Source: Paracoccaceae bacterium (GTDB lineage Bacteria > Pseudomonadota > Alphaproteobacteria > Rhodobacterales > Rhodobacteraceae). From it: a stretch of 64,000 nucleotides of DNA. Location of the stretch: contig JAGXGW010000056.1 of the NCBI GenBank assembly GCA_024636555.1, forward strand, positions 54,849-118,848, read 5' to 3'. Positions 8,290-16,905 of this stretch are shown in pieces. Position 1 is the first letter of the stretch. Each line of letters begins with the position of its first letter. The position numbers were made by a program, and so were the translations under genes. The notes below the pieces were generated by a model. That model saw nothing but the letters and a program-made list of their open reading frames with translations, had not been told where the DNA came from and made no database searches.

Positions 8290-9555
8290 TCAGATGCGCC
8301 CTTTCCAGGGTACCAGCCACTTTTCCGCGATCCGCATCAGAATGTCGATGGCATAGCCGATGATCCCGATCAGGATGATTCCCATGATCACCACATCCGT
8401 CAGCTGGAACCGGCTGGCCACCATGATCATCATGCCCGCCCCCTTCTCTGCCGCCACAAGTTCGGCAGCGACCACGGTGCCCCAGCACACCCCCATCGCC
8501 ACACGCGCGCCGGTGAAAATCTCGGGCAGGGAGTTCGGTACGATCACATGCCGCAGGATCTGCCACTTGCTGGCACCCAGCGAATAGGCGGCATGGACCT
8601 TGGCAATCGCCACGCCCGACACACCCGACCGCGCCGCGATGGTCATGATCCAGAGCGCCGCCAGAAACAACAGGATGATCTTGCCCGCCTCCCCGATTCC
8701 CGCCCAGATGATCACTAGCGGGATCAGCGCGAGGGGCGGCACGGGGCGCATGAATTCCACAATGGGATCGAACCAGCCGCGGAACCAGTCCGACAGCCCC
8801 ATCGCATAGCCCAGCGGGATCCCCACCAGCGCGCCCAGCGCAAAGCCTGCGATCACACGGTACAGCGACCAGCCCAGATGCTCCCACAGGGTGAAATTCT
8901 GGTACCCCGTCGCCGCGATTTCTCCCGCCCGTGCGAGAACAGTTTCAGGCGCGGGCAGCCAGATCGGCTCCATCTGCATCCCCTTGGCGGGGGCAAAGTT
9001 CAGCGTCCCCCGCGCGGTCAGGGTCACGTCACCTGCCTGTGTGTTCACTGTCGCGCCCGGAGCCACGGCCTGTCCTTCAACCGCCACGACCCGCGCACCA
9101 TCCGTGCGGTTGATCGCGTCATTCTCGTCCCATATCACAAGGCTGGAGCGCATCGCGGCAACCGTGACCGCATCGTCTTGCGCGAACCCCGCATTGGGCG
9201 GCACGTCTGGTGTCGCGGCACTTTCCCCGACAGGCTGGACACGGGCAAAAACGGTCGCGTCGTCGCGGGTGCCGTCCGGTGCCTCGACGGTAAAGGTGAA
9301 TTGCGTATCGCCCAGAAACGGGCCGGGCACATGGACAGGCGCCCATTTGCTGCCTGTAAACGCGCCCCAGATCAGAAAGATCGTCACAACCGAGATGATG
9401 CTGGCCGCGCGGTCCGGGCGCACGGCGCTTTCATCCCCGAAGGTCACGGTCTTGAGCGAGGTGAAATCGTGCCGCGCCCGCCAGCGGCGCAGGCCGATCC
9501 GGATCAGAACGAAACTGCCGATGAAAATGGCCAGATAAACACTCAGGGCGATCAT
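8290..9555 (-). CDS. tauC: Taurine ABC transporter permease with N-terminal extension
   Basis: Inner-membrane permease of the TauC/SsuC/NrtB group. The C-terminal half (from about residue 180) holds the BPD_transp_1 domain, with the EAA-type loop VHAAYSLGASKWQILRHV and the usual membrane segments. At 421 residues it is about 150 longer than ordinary TauC. The N-terminus adds two membrane segments (about 1-20 and 48-68) and a roughly 120-residue polar, probably periplasmic region with Asp/Ala-rich stretches. The ATG overlaps the tauB stop by ATGA. Taurine specificity is inferred from tauA and the neighbouring tpa/xsc genes. Confidence 0.88.
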   Translation of the reverse strand: MIALSVYLAIFIGSFVLIRIGLRRWRARHDFTSLKTVTFGDESAVRPDRAASIISVVTIFLIWGAFTGSKWAPVHVPGPFLGDTQFTFTVEAPDGTRDDATVFARVQPVGESAATPDVPPNAGFAQDDAVTVAAMRSSLVIWDENDAINRTDGARVVAVEGQAVAPGATVNTQAGDVTLTARGTLNFAPAKGMQMEPIWLPAPETVLARAGEIAATGYQNFTLWEHLGWSLYRVIAGFALGALVGIPLGYAMGLSDWFRGWFDPIVEFMRPVPPLALIPLVIIWAGIGEAGKIILLFLAALWIMTIAARSGVSGVAIAKVHAAYSLGASKWQILRHVIVPNSLPEIFTGARVAMGVCWGTVVAAELVAAEKGAGMMIMVASRFQLTDVVIMGIILIGIIGYAIDILMRIAEKWLVPWKGRI

Positions 9556-10361
9556 GCCGTGGCCTCCGCGCTGCGGCCCATGATCTCTTCTTCCATATCC
9601 CAGATCATGCTCAGGATCTCCTCCCGTCTTGCCGCGAATTCCGGGTGTTTCTTGACGCTCCGCAGATCCTGCTGCACGCCCATTTCCGCGAAAGGCAGGT
9701 GATACTCGCGATGGATGCGTCCCGGACGCGGGGCCATGACCAGCAGGCGCTCGCCCAGCAGCAGGGCCTCCTCGACCGAATGGGTGATCAGGATGATCGT
9801 CTTGCCGGTCTCCTTCCACAGCTTGAGAACCAGCCCCTGCATCTTCTCGCGCGTCAGCGCATCCAGCGCGCCCAGGGGCTCGTCCATCAGGATCACATCG
9901 GGCTCATTCGCCAGACACCGCGCCAGCGCCACGCGCTGCTGCATCCCGCCCGACAACTCGTAAACCGACTTGTCCTTGAAATCGCGCAAGCCCACGACAT
10001 CCAGCAGATGGTCGACCGTACCCTTCCACTGCGCCTCGCGCTGGCCCGCCATGCGCGGCCCGAAGCTGACGTTGTCGCGCACACTCATCCATTCGAACAA
10101 CGCGCCTTGCTGGAACACCATGCCCCGCTCCGCCCCCGGCCCGTTTACCCGCGCGCCGTTGAGGGTGATCTGCCCCTGCGTCGGAGCCAGAAACCCCGCC
10201 AGAATGTTCAGAAGCGTGGTCTTGCCGCAGCCCGACGGCCCCAGAATACTCAGCAACTCGCCCGTGTTCAGCGTCAGCCCCACATCCTGCAGCGCCTGCA
10301 CATGGCTGCCGTTGGGCAGATCGAACCGCATGGAGATGTTTTCGATGGACAGTGTCGACAC
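9552..10361 (-). CDS. tauB: Taurine ABC transporter ATP-binding protein
   Basis: The 269-residue ATPase has a complete set of ABC motifs: Walker A GPSGCGKTT near residue 43, Q-loop VFQQGALFEW, signature LSGGMQQRVALARCL near residue 137, Walker B VILMDEPLGALD and the H-loop His in ITHSVEEALLL. It belongs to the nitrate/sulfonate/taurine group. Coupled to tauC by a 4-base overlap, it follows tauA after a 153-base gap that holds a strong hairpin. Confidence 0.93.
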   Translation of the reverse strand: MSTLSIENISMRFDLPNGSHVQALQDVGLTLNTGELLSILGPSGCGKTTLLNILAGFLAPTQGQITLNGARVNGPGAERGMVFQQGALFEWMSVRDNVSFGPRMAGQREAQWKGTVDHLLDVVGLRDFKDKSVYELSGGMQQRVALARCLANEPDVILMDEPLGALDALTREKMQGLVLKLWKETGKTIILITHSVEEALLLGERLLVMAPRPGRIHREYHLPFAEMGVQQDLRSVKKHPEFAARREEILSMIWDMEEEIMGRSAEATA

Positions 10362-10423
10362 AGCCCGCCCCCTCTCGTTCAGGTCCGGCTCAACCGCGCT
10401 GTTAAAGCTGCGGCGACCGGCTT

Positions 10424-10453
10424 CTTCTTGCCTGAAATATCCCCGCCGGAGGC
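10424..10453 (+). repeat. Dispersed repeat CTTGCCTGAAATATCCC family, copy C
   Basis: CTTCTTGCCTGAAATATCCC plus CGCCGGAGGC, in the tauA-tauB spacer. It is nearly identical over 25 bases to the copy after xsc (16779). Confidence 0.6.
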
Positions 10454-10474
10454 ATCACGCCATCACAGCGAAGG

Positions 10475-10507
10475 GCTGGCAGGACAGGTTTGCCCTGTCC
10501 TGCCAGC
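10475..10507. repeat. 14-bp perfect hairpin between tauA and tauB
   Basis: Left arm GCTGGCAGGACAGG, 5-base loop, right arm CCTGTCCTGCCAGC, starting 8 bases after the tauA stop on the minus strand. No T run follows. Such hairpins after a binding-protein gene commonly protect the upstream mRNA, giving more binding protein than membrane components. That role is an inference here. Confidence 0.75.
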
Positions 10508-10514
10508 AAATGCA

Positions 10515-11516
10515 TCACATCTCGCCGATGCTGGACATCGGTCCGGTGTTGACGAGCGTCTCGTAGCTGTCCAGCGCCGAAGGGATGCTCCCTGCTTCGA
10601 CAAACACTTGCGCCACGCCTTTCATGAACTCCTGCGCGCCGCCACCCAGCCATCTGGAGCCAAGCTGGTCCTCGACGGTCGGGAAGACGAATGTGTCGAT
10701 CGTCTCGGCTGTCGCATCCAGATCCATGCCCGCATCCTGCGCGATAACCGGCAACATCGTATCGCGGTTGGCCGGATCGGCCCACATGGCATTGGCCTCT
10801 GCCGTGACTTTCAGGAAAGCCGCCACCAGATCGGGGTTCTCGGCGACAAAAGGCGCAGGCGCGCTGGTCACGTCGAAGACCAGAATGCCCAGTTCCTCTT
10901 TCTCCGAGCCAGTCAGCAGGACGTTGCCATGCTCCTTGGCGCGGCGCAGCGATCCGCCCCAGCCGCAGAACATGTCCACCGCGCCCTGAGCGATTGCGGC
11001 CGCACCTTCGGGCGGGGCCATATTCACGATTTCGAGGCTCGCCAGTTCAACGCCGAAATGCTCCATCTGGCGCAAAAAACCGTAATGCGCTGCCGTTCCC
11101 AGCGGCACGGCCACCTTCTTGCCCGCCAGATCGGCGGCAGTGTCCTTGTCGATCTCCAGCGCGCTGGCCACGACGCAATTGTCATTATCCGCGTAAGACA
11201 CGGCCACATCGACGATCTGCAGATCCTGGCCCGCGCTCGTGGCCACAACGAAGGGCGGCACACCCTGGCTGACCGACAGATGCACATCGCCCGAGGCCAT
11301 GGCCGCGCTCATCGCCGTTCCCGTATCGAAGGCGCGCCAGTTGACCTTGACGCCCATCGCCTCGTCATAGGTGCCCATCTGCTTGGCGTATTGGAACGGC
11401 ATCGGCCACTCGGTGAAATAGGCGACGGTGATCTCGTCCATCGCCATTGCGGATGTCGCGGCAGTGCTGAAGGCAATAGCTGCAACTGCGCCCATCATTC
11501 TTGATTTGCGTGTCAT
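10515..11516 (-). CDS. tauA: Taurine ABC transporter periplasmic substrate-binding protein
   Basis: The 333-residue product has a typical signal peptide (MTRKSRMMGAVAAIAFSTAA, cut near AMA/MD) and a mature region like TauA/SsuA: ITVAYFTEWPMPFQYAKQMG at its start, then GDVHLSVSQGVPPFV, and KKVAVPLGTAAHYGFLRQ. It binds taurine in the periplasm and delivers it to TauBC. GGGAG lies just upstream of the start. It is transcribed divergently from tpa across a 380-base region that contains a TauR operator. Confidence 0.92.
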   Translation of the reverse strand: MTRKSRMMGAVAAIAFSTAATSAMAMDEITVAYFTEWPMPFQYAKQMGTYDEAMGVKVNWRAFDTGTAMSAAMASGDVHLSVSQGVPPFVVATSAGQDLQIVDVAVSYADNDNCVVASALEIDKDTAADLAGKKVAVPLGTAAHYGFLRQMEHFGVELASLEIVNMAPPEGAAAIAQGAVDMFCGWGGSLRRAKEHGNVLLTGSEKEELGILVFDVTSAPAPFVAENPDLVAAFLKVTAEANAMWADPANRDTMLPVIAQDAGMDLDATAETIDTFVFPTVEDQLGSRWLGGGAQEFMKGVAQVFVEAGSIPSALDSYETLVNTGPMSSIGEM

Positions 11517-11896
11517 TCATAGCTCCCGTTTGGTTGCGCCACCTGTTCCGGTGATCTGTCAATTCTGCGACAAACCGCTGCCATTTGTCCCGGCAAGGCG
11601 GTGCCACGTGAAATATCGGAGCGGAAAAGCCGATTCCGATCAATGATTTTCTCGGCAAACATACATCCACATCGGCTTTGCACCTATCTTTTCATACAAT
11701 CGAAATCGCCTTTTCGGCTTAACTTCAGCCACTTGGGAAGAGCGCCCAAATCGTTGGCACTGGCCCAAAGGCTACCTGGACTTAACTATACCTATGATCT
11801 GGCCCTATTTCTTTGACCCGATTTGCATGTGATACTGTGTCCAAATGCCTGCCTTTCAGCGGGCCTTTGTCCTAATCAAACAGATGGAGCGGCAAA
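11517..11896. promoter_or_regulatory. Divergent tauA / tpa promoter region
   Basis: This 380-base gene-free stretch separates tauABC from tpa. It is more AT-rich than the genes around it. Besides the TauR repeats listed separately, a degenerate third half-site CTGGCCCAAA begins at 11760. A plausible -10 for tpa is GATACT at 11831-11836. I could not identify a convincing tauA promoter on the minus strand. Short open frames here look non-coding. Confidence 0.7.
11776..11808 (+). promoter_or_regulatory. TauR operator before tpa (two direct repeats)
   Basis: CTGGACTTAA (11776-11785) and CTGGCCCTAT (11799-11808) are direct repeats whose starts are 23 bases apart, about two helical turns. The first equals the CTGGACYTAA element I recall for TauR of Rhodobacter capsulatus. 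The second repeat lies about 30 bases before GATACT and so covers the -35 position, as expected for a MocR-type activator. An equally spaced pair precedes xsc. Confidence 0.8.
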
Positions 11897-13285
11897 ATGA
11901 TGGACGGAAAGTTCGACAATGACATTCAGGCTGTTGTGGACGCCGACCGCGCCCATGTCTGGCACCACCTGAGCCAGCACAAACCCTACGAGACCTCCGA
12001 TCCCCGCATCATCGTCGAGGGCAAGGGGATGCGCGTCTGGGACCAGAAGGGCAAAGAGCATCTGGATGCCGTGTCCGGCGGTGTCTGGACCGTCAATGTC
12101 GGCTATGGCCGCGAGCGGATCGCCAATGCGGTGCGCGACCAGTTGATCAAGCTGAACTATTTCGCAGGCTCCGCAGGGTCGATCCCCGGCGCGATGTTCT
12201 CGGAGCGGCTGATCGAGAAAATGCCGGGGCTGAGCCGCGTCTACTACTGCAACTCCGGCTCCGAGGCGAACGAGAAAGCCTTCAAGATGGTGCGCCAGAT
12301 CGCGCACAAGCGTTATGGCGGCAAGAAGCACAAGATCCTGTACCGTGACCGTGACTATCACGGCACCACCATCGCCTGCCTCTCCGCAGGCGGTCAGGAC
12401 GAACGCAACGCGCAATACGGCCCGTTCACGCCCGGTTTTATTCGCGTGCCGCATTGCCTTGAATACCGCGCCGCCGATCAGGGCGCGCCTGTCGAGAATT
12501 ACGGCGAATGGGCCGCCGACCAGATCGAGGCGGTGATTCTCGCCGAAGGGCCGGATACTGTGGGCGCGATCTGCCTTGAGCCGGTCACCGCAGGCGGCGG
12601 CGTCATCACCCCGCCGGAAGGCTACTGGCCGCGCGTTCAGGAAATCTGCCGTAAATACGATGTGCTTCTGCATATCGACGAGGTGGTTTGCGGCGTCGGG
12701 CGGACCGGCACATGGTTCGGCTACCAGCATTACGGCGTACAGCCTGACATGGTGACGATGGCCAAGGGTGTCGCCTCCGGTTACGCTGCCATCGCCTGCC
12801 TGGTCACGACCGAGGCGGTCTTTGACATGTTCAAGGATGACGCGACCGATCCGCTGAACTATTTCCGCGACATCTCCACCTTTGGCGGCTGCACTGCCGG
12901 CCCCGCGGCGGCGCTCGAGAATATGGACATCATCGAGGAGGAAGGTCTGCTGGAGAACACCACCAGGATGGGCCATTACATGCTGGACCGTCTGGCAGAA
13001 CTCAAGGACAAGCACGCCGTCATCGGCGATGTGCGCGGCAAGGGGCTGTTCCTCGGGGCGGAACTTGTCGCGGACCGCACCACGCGGGAGCCGATGGCCG
13101 AAAAGCGCGTGCAGATGGTGACAGCCGATTGCATGGCGCAGGGGCTGATAATCGGCGCGACCAACCGCTCGCTTCCTGGCCTGAACAATACGCTGTGCTT
13201 CAGCCCCGCGCTGATCGCGACCAAGGACGATATCGACGAAATCATCGAGGGCGTTGATGGCGCGCTGAGCCGCGTTTTCGGCTGA
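11897..13285 (+). CDS. tpa: Taurine--pyruvate aminotransferase
   Basis: The 462-residue class III PLP-dependent aminotransferase moves the amino group of taurine to pyruvate, giving sulfoacetaldehyde and alanine. Seen in the sequence: the PLP-phosphate region YYCNSGSEANEKAFKMVRQI near residue 115, DEVVCGVGRTGTWFGYQHYG near residue 257, and the Schiff-base Lys in MVTMAKGVASGYAAI. The N-terminal DRAHVWHHLSQHKPYE fits Tpa more closely than generic omega-aminotransferases, and tauABC, tauR and xsc surround it. The start is one of two adjacent ATGs. Confidence 0.93.
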   Translation: MMDGKFDNDIQAVVDADRAHVWHHLSQHKPYETSDPRIIVEGKGMRVWDQKGKEHLDAVSGGVWTVNVGYGRERIANAVRDQLIKLNYFAGSAGSIPGAMFSERLIEKMPGLSRVYYCNSGSEANEKAFKMVRQIAHKRYGGKKHKILYRDRDYHGTTIACLSAGGQDERNAQYGPFTPGFIRVPHCLEYRAADQGAPVENYGEWAADQIEAVILAEGPDTVGAICLEPVTAGGGVITPPEGYWPRVQEICRKYDVLLHIDEVVCGVGRTGTWFGYQHYGVQPDMVTMAKGVASGYAAIACLVTTEAVFDMFKDDATDPLNYFRDISTFGGCTAGPAAALENMDIIEEEGLLENTTRMGHYMLDRLAELKDKHAVIGDVRGKGLFLGAELVADRTTREPMAEKRVQMVTADCMAQGLIIGATNRSLPGLNNTLCFSPALIATKDDIDEIIEGVDGALSRVFG

Positions 13286-13309
13286 CCGCCTCCCAAAGCG
13301 GCAAATCAG

Positions 13310-13337
13310 GGGCGTGGGGTCCAACCCGCGCCCTTTT
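13310..13337 (+). terminator. Intrinsic terminator after tpa
   Basis: A 9-bp stem (GGGCGTGGG with CCCGCGCCC, one G-T pair), a 6-base loop, then TTTT. It lies 24 bases after the tpa stop and 50 bases before tauR. Confidence 0.75.
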
Positions 13338-13386
13338 GCAATTAAGACCAGTTTACGCAGACGGTAAGTCCATCTACCCTGCCTCT

Positions 13387-14841
13387 ATGGCTATCCCAGT
13401 GGAAACCTTCTTTCTCGCTCCGGCAACACAAGGCACGTTGCAAGCCCGCATCCAGCAGATGATCGCGGGCGGCATCCTGTCGGGGCGGTTCCGGCGCGGC
13501 GAGAAACTGCCCTCCACCCGCGGGCTTGCCACGCATCTTGGCATCAGCAGGATCACCGTGACGCTGGCCTATACGGAATTGCTGGCCAATGACTACATCA
13601 CCGCACGGGGGCGTTCGGGCTATTTCGTGTCCGACAACGCACCCGAGCCTCCCCTCGCCCCCGCTCCGGCGGCCCGCAGCGAAACCGTGGACTGGACGCG
13701 CGCCATCGGGCAGCGGTTCACCGGCGGCGTGACGCCCGAGAAACCGCAGGACTGGGCCAGCTTCCGCTACCCCTTCATCTACGGGCAGGCCGATCCGACG
13801 TTGTTCGATCACGCCAACTGGCGGCTCTGTGCCGTGCAGGCCTTGGGCGCGCGGGACTTCACCGCCTTGACCACCGATTACTACGATCAGGACGATCCGC
13901 AACTGATCGAGTTCATCGCGCGCCACACCCTGCCCCGGCGCGGGATCGTCGCCCGCCCTTCGGAGATTCTGGTGACGCTGGGCGCACAGAATGCGCTGTG
14001 GCTCACGGCGCAGGTGCTGCTCACGCAACGCCGCCTCGCCGCGATCGAAGACCCCTGCTATCATGCCTTGCGCGATATTCTCATGCAATCGCGCTGCCGG
14101 CTGGCGGCCCTGCCTGTGGATGCCGACGGCCTGCCACCGGAGTCGATCCCGGAGGGGACGGATGTCATCTTCACGACCCCCAGCCATCAATGCCCCACCT
14201 CGGCCACCATGCCGATGGAACGCCGCCGCGCCCTGCTGGACCGCGCTCGCGAACTGGAGGCGATTATCGTCGAGGATGATTACGAATTCGAGATGTCCTA
14301 TCTCGCGGCCCCCTCGCCCGCGCTGAAATCGCTCGATAGCGACGGGCGGGTGGTCTATGTCGGCAGCTTCTCTAAATCTTTGTTTCCGGGGCTGCGGCTG
14401 GGCTATCTCGTCGGCTCCGAGGCTTTCATCCGCGAAGCCCGCGCCCTGCGCGCCAGCGTACTGCGCCACCCGCCGGGGCATATCCAGCGCACCGCCGCCT
14501 ATTTCCTGTCGCTGGGTCATTACGATGCACAGATCCGCCGCATGGCCCGCGCTTTGGCAGAGCGCCGTCAAGTGCTGGAAGAGGCGATCCAGCGCAACGG
14601 CCTGACCATCGCGGGGCGCGGCACCTTCGGCGGATCCAGCATCTGGATGCACGCGCCCGAGGGCGTCGACACGACAAAAGTGGCTTTTGACCTGCGCGCC
14701 AGGGGTGTGCTGATCGAATCGGGTGCGCCATTCTTTGCCGCAGCCGACCCTCCGACCGCGTTTTACAGGCTGGCCTATTCCTCGATCCCCTCCTCGCGGA
14801 TCGGTGAAGGTGTCCGTCTGGTGGCAGAAGCGTTGGCATGA
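13387..14841 (+). CDS. tauR: Taurine-responsive MocR/GntR regulator
   Basis: The 484-residue product joins an N-terminal GntR winged helix (residues 15-80; LPSTRGLATHLGISRITVTL) to a C-terminal class I aminotransferase-like domain. The PLP lysine is probably in VYVGSFSKSLFPGLRLGYL, near residue 337, and the PLP-pyridine Asp is in VEDDYEFEMSY. This is the MocR architecture of GabR and TauR, whose members sense amino compounds through PLP. It probably activates tpa, tauABC and xsc through the repeats at 11776 and 14860. An upstream in-frame start at 13336 would overlap the terminator. Confidence 0.9.
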   Translation: MAIPVETFFLAPATQGTLQARIQQMIAGGILSGRFRRGEKLPSTRGLATHLGISRITVTLAYTELLANDYITARGRSGYFVSDNAPEPPLAPAPAARSETVDWTRAIGQRFTGGVTPEKPQDWASFRYPFIYGQADPTLFDHANWRLCAVQALGARDFTALTTDYYDQDDPQLIEFIARHTLPRRGIVARPSEILVTLGAQNALWLTAQVLLTQRRLAAIEDPCYHALRDILMQSRCRLAALPVDADGLPPESIPEGTDVIFTTPSHQCPTSATMPMERRRALLDRARELEAIIVEDDYEFEMSYLAAPSPALKSLDSDGRVVYVGSFSKSLFPGLRLGYLVGSEAFIREARALRASVLRHPPGHIQRTAAYFLSLGHYDAQIRRMARALAERRQVLEEAIQRNGLTIAGRGTFGGSSIWMHAPEGVDTTKVAFDLRARGVLIESGAPFFAAADPPTAFYRLAYSSIPSSRIGEGVRLVAEALA

Positions 14842-14859
14842 ACTGCGTTCACAGGCCAT

Positions 14860-14892
14860 CTGGACCTATTTGCCTACGGTAGCTGGCCCTAT
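14860..14892 (+). promoter_or_regulatory. TauR operator before xsc (two direct repeats)
   Basis: CTGGACCTAT (14860-14869) and CTGGCCCTAT (14883-14892) have starts 23 bases apart, exactly as before tpa. A possible -10, TAGTCT, is at 14913-14918, 30 bases from the second repeat. This suggests xsc has its own taurine-induced promoter although it follows tauR by only 127 bases. Confidence 0.8.
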
Positions 14893-14968
14893 TACCGGCT
14901 CCCCGACACGCCTAGTCTGACACAAAGGCTTAAATCGGCCCCTTTCCCCAGTTCCGGAGCATCCCGCG

Positions 14969-16747
14969 ATGAAAATGACCACTGAAGAAGCTTTCGTGAA
15001 GACGTTGCAGATGCACGGGATCGAACATGCCTTCGGTATCATCGGCTCTGCCTTCATGCCGATCTCCGATCTGTTTCCGCGCGCGGGCATCACCTTCTGG
15101 GATTGCGCGCATGAGGGATCTGGCGGGATGATGGCCGACGGCTACACGCGCGCCACCGGCAAGATGTCGATGATGATCGCCCAGAACGGTCCCGGTATCA
15201 CCAATTTCGTGACGGCGGTAAAGACCGCCTACTGGAACCATACGCCGCTTTTGCTGGTCACCCCGCAAGCCGCCAACAAGACTATCGGCATGGGCGGTTT
15301 TCAGGAAGTCGAACAGATGGCCCTGTTCAAGGATATGGTCGCCTATCAGGAAGAGGTGCGCGACCCGTCCCGCGTGGCCGAGGTGTTGAACCGCGTGATC
15401 CTGAACGCGCGCCGCATGTCGGCCCCCGCACAGATCAACATGCCGCGCGATTACTGGACGCAGGTGATCGATATCGAGCTGCCCGAAATGGTGAGCTTCG
15501 AACGTCCCGGCGGCGGCGAGGAGGCGGTGCAGCGCGCCGCCGATCTTCTGTCCAGCGCCCGTTTTCCGGTGATCCTGAACGGCGCGGGCGTGGTGCTGGC
15601 GGGGGCGATCCCCGCATCGATGCAACTGGCCGAACGGCTCGATGCGCCGGTCTGCGTGGGCTACCAGCACAATGACGCTTTCCCCGGCTCGCATCCCCTG
15701 TTCGCCGGACCTCTGGGCTACAACGGCTCCAAGGCGGGGATGGAGCTGATTGCCAAGGCGGATGTTGTGCTGTGCCTTGGCACGCGGCTCAACCCGTTCT
15801 CGACCTTGCCGGGCTACGGGATCGACTACTGGCCGAAAGACGCCAAGATCATTCAGGTCGATATCAACCCCGACCGGATCGGCCTGACCAAGAAGGTCAG
15901 CGTCGGCATCGTGGGTGACGCGAAAAAGGTCGCCACTTCCATTCTGGACAAGCTGTCCCCCACCGCAGGCGATGCGGGCCGGATCGAGCGGAAATCCATG
16001 ATCGCGCAGACCAAATCGCAATGGGCGCAGCAGCTGTCCTCGATGGACCACGAGGACGACGATCCCGGCACCACCTGGAACCAGCGCGCCCGCGCCGACA
16101 AGCCCGACTGGATGAGCCCGCGTATGGCGTGGCGCGCGATCCAGTCCGCTCTGCCGCGTGACGCGATCATCAGCTCCGACATCGGCAACAACTGCGCGAT
16201 CGGCAATGCCTATCCCAGCTTCGAGGAAGGGCGCAAATACCTCGCCCCCGGCCTGTTCGGCCCCTGCGGATACGGCCTGCCCTCGATCATCGGGGCCAAG
16301 ATCGGCTGCCCGGATACACCCGTGGTGGGTTTCGCAGGCGATGGCGCTTTCGGTATCGCGGTGACCGAACTGACCGCCATCGGTCGTCCGGAATGGCCGG
16401 CCGTCACCATGGTCGTGTTCCGCAACTACCAATGGGGCGCGGAAAAGCGCAACTCGACCCTGTGGTATGATGACAATTTCGTCGGCACCGAACTGGACGA
16501 TCAGGTCAGCTATGCCGGAATCGCCCGCGCCTGCGGCTTGCAGGGCGTTCAGGCCAAAACGATGGACGAGCTGCGCGCCGCCCTGAGCACCGCGATCGAG
16601 GATCAGATGCAGCACGGCAAAACCACCCTGATCGAGGCGCTGATCAATCAGGAACTGGGCGAGCCCTTCCGCCGCGACGCAATGAAAAAACCCGTTTCTG
16701 TCGCGGGAATCTCGGCTGCGGACATGCGCGCGCAGACATCCGCATAA
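14969..16747 (+). CDS. xsc: Sulfoacetaldehyde acetyltransferase
   Basis: The 592-residue ThDP enzyme converts sulfoacetaldehyde and phosphate to acetyl phosphate and sulfite. N-terminal pyrimidine-binding domain: EEAFVKTLQMHGIEHAFGII with the catalytic Glu in CAHEGSGGMMADGYTRATG. Middle domain around 200-340. C-terminal pyrophosphate domain: SSDIGNNCAIGNAYPSFEEG and the metal-binding VGFAGDGAFGI followed by FRNYQWGAEKRN. Length and these signature stretches fit Xsc rather than acetolactate synthase. The gene sits directly after tauR and before pta-ackA-soeABC. Confidence 0.95.
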   Translation: MKMTTEEAFVKTLQMHGIEHAFGIIGSAFMPISDLFPRAGITFWDCAHEGSGGMMADGYTRATGKMSMMIAQNGPGITNFVTAVKTAYWNHTPLLLVTPQAANKTIGMGGFQEVEQMALFKDMVAYQEEVRDPSRVAEVLNRVILNARRMSAPAQINMPRDYWTQVIDIELPEMVSFERPGGGEEAVQRAADLLSSARFPVILNGAGVVLAGAIPASMQLAERLDAPVCVGYQHNDAFPGSHPLFAGPLGYNGSKAGMELIAKADVVLCLGTRLNPFSTLPGYGIDYWPKDAKIIQVDINPDRIGLTKKVSVGIVGDAKKVATSILDKLSPTAGDAGRIERKSMIAQTKSQWAQQLSSMDHEDDDPGTTWNQRARADKPDWMSPRMAWRAIQSALPRDAIISSDIGNNCAIGNAYPSFEEGRKYLAPGLFGPCGYGLPSIIGAKIGCPDTPVVGFAGDGAFGIAVTELTAIGRPEWPAVTMVVFRNYQWGAEKRNSTLWYDDNFVGTELDDQVSYAGIARACGLQGVQAKTMDELRAALSTAIEDQMQHGKTTLIEALINQELGEPFRRDAMKKPVSVAGISAADMRAQTSA

Positions 16748-16778
16748 CTCGGGCACCTGCGTGACATTCGGGTGTTTC

Positions 16779-16819
16779 TACTTGGCCTAAATATCCCCGC
16801 CGGAGGCAACTTCGGCGGG
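16779..16819 (+). repeat. Dispersed repeat copy D with inverted repeat, after xsc
   Basis: TACTTGGCCTAAATATCCCC plus GCCGGAGGC, overlapping the arms CCCGCCG (16796-16802) and CGGCGGG (16813-16819). It lies in the 158-base gap between xsc and pta and may limit read-through or protect the xsc mRNA. Confidence 0.55.
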
Positions 16820-16905
16820 AGATTATCCTCTGGCGTAGGCGATCGACGGAAGGTTATGCTTGCGGGCTTGCCTAAGCCGCGCGCCCGTGATGGATTGAAT
16901 GAGAT

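Noticed and set aside
9645..11504. A 619-codon plus-strand open frame across tauB and tauA
   Set aside because: It is the mirror of two ABC transporter genes and crosses their intergenic hairpin; the sense frames are clearly TauB and TauA.
14930..16756. A 608-codon open frame antisense to xsc, and similar long antisense frames over tauR, gabD and soeA
   Set aside because: High GC at third positions removes stop codons from the opposite strand. The products lack any domain and are rich in Arg, His and Gly, while the sense genes have full catalytic motifs.
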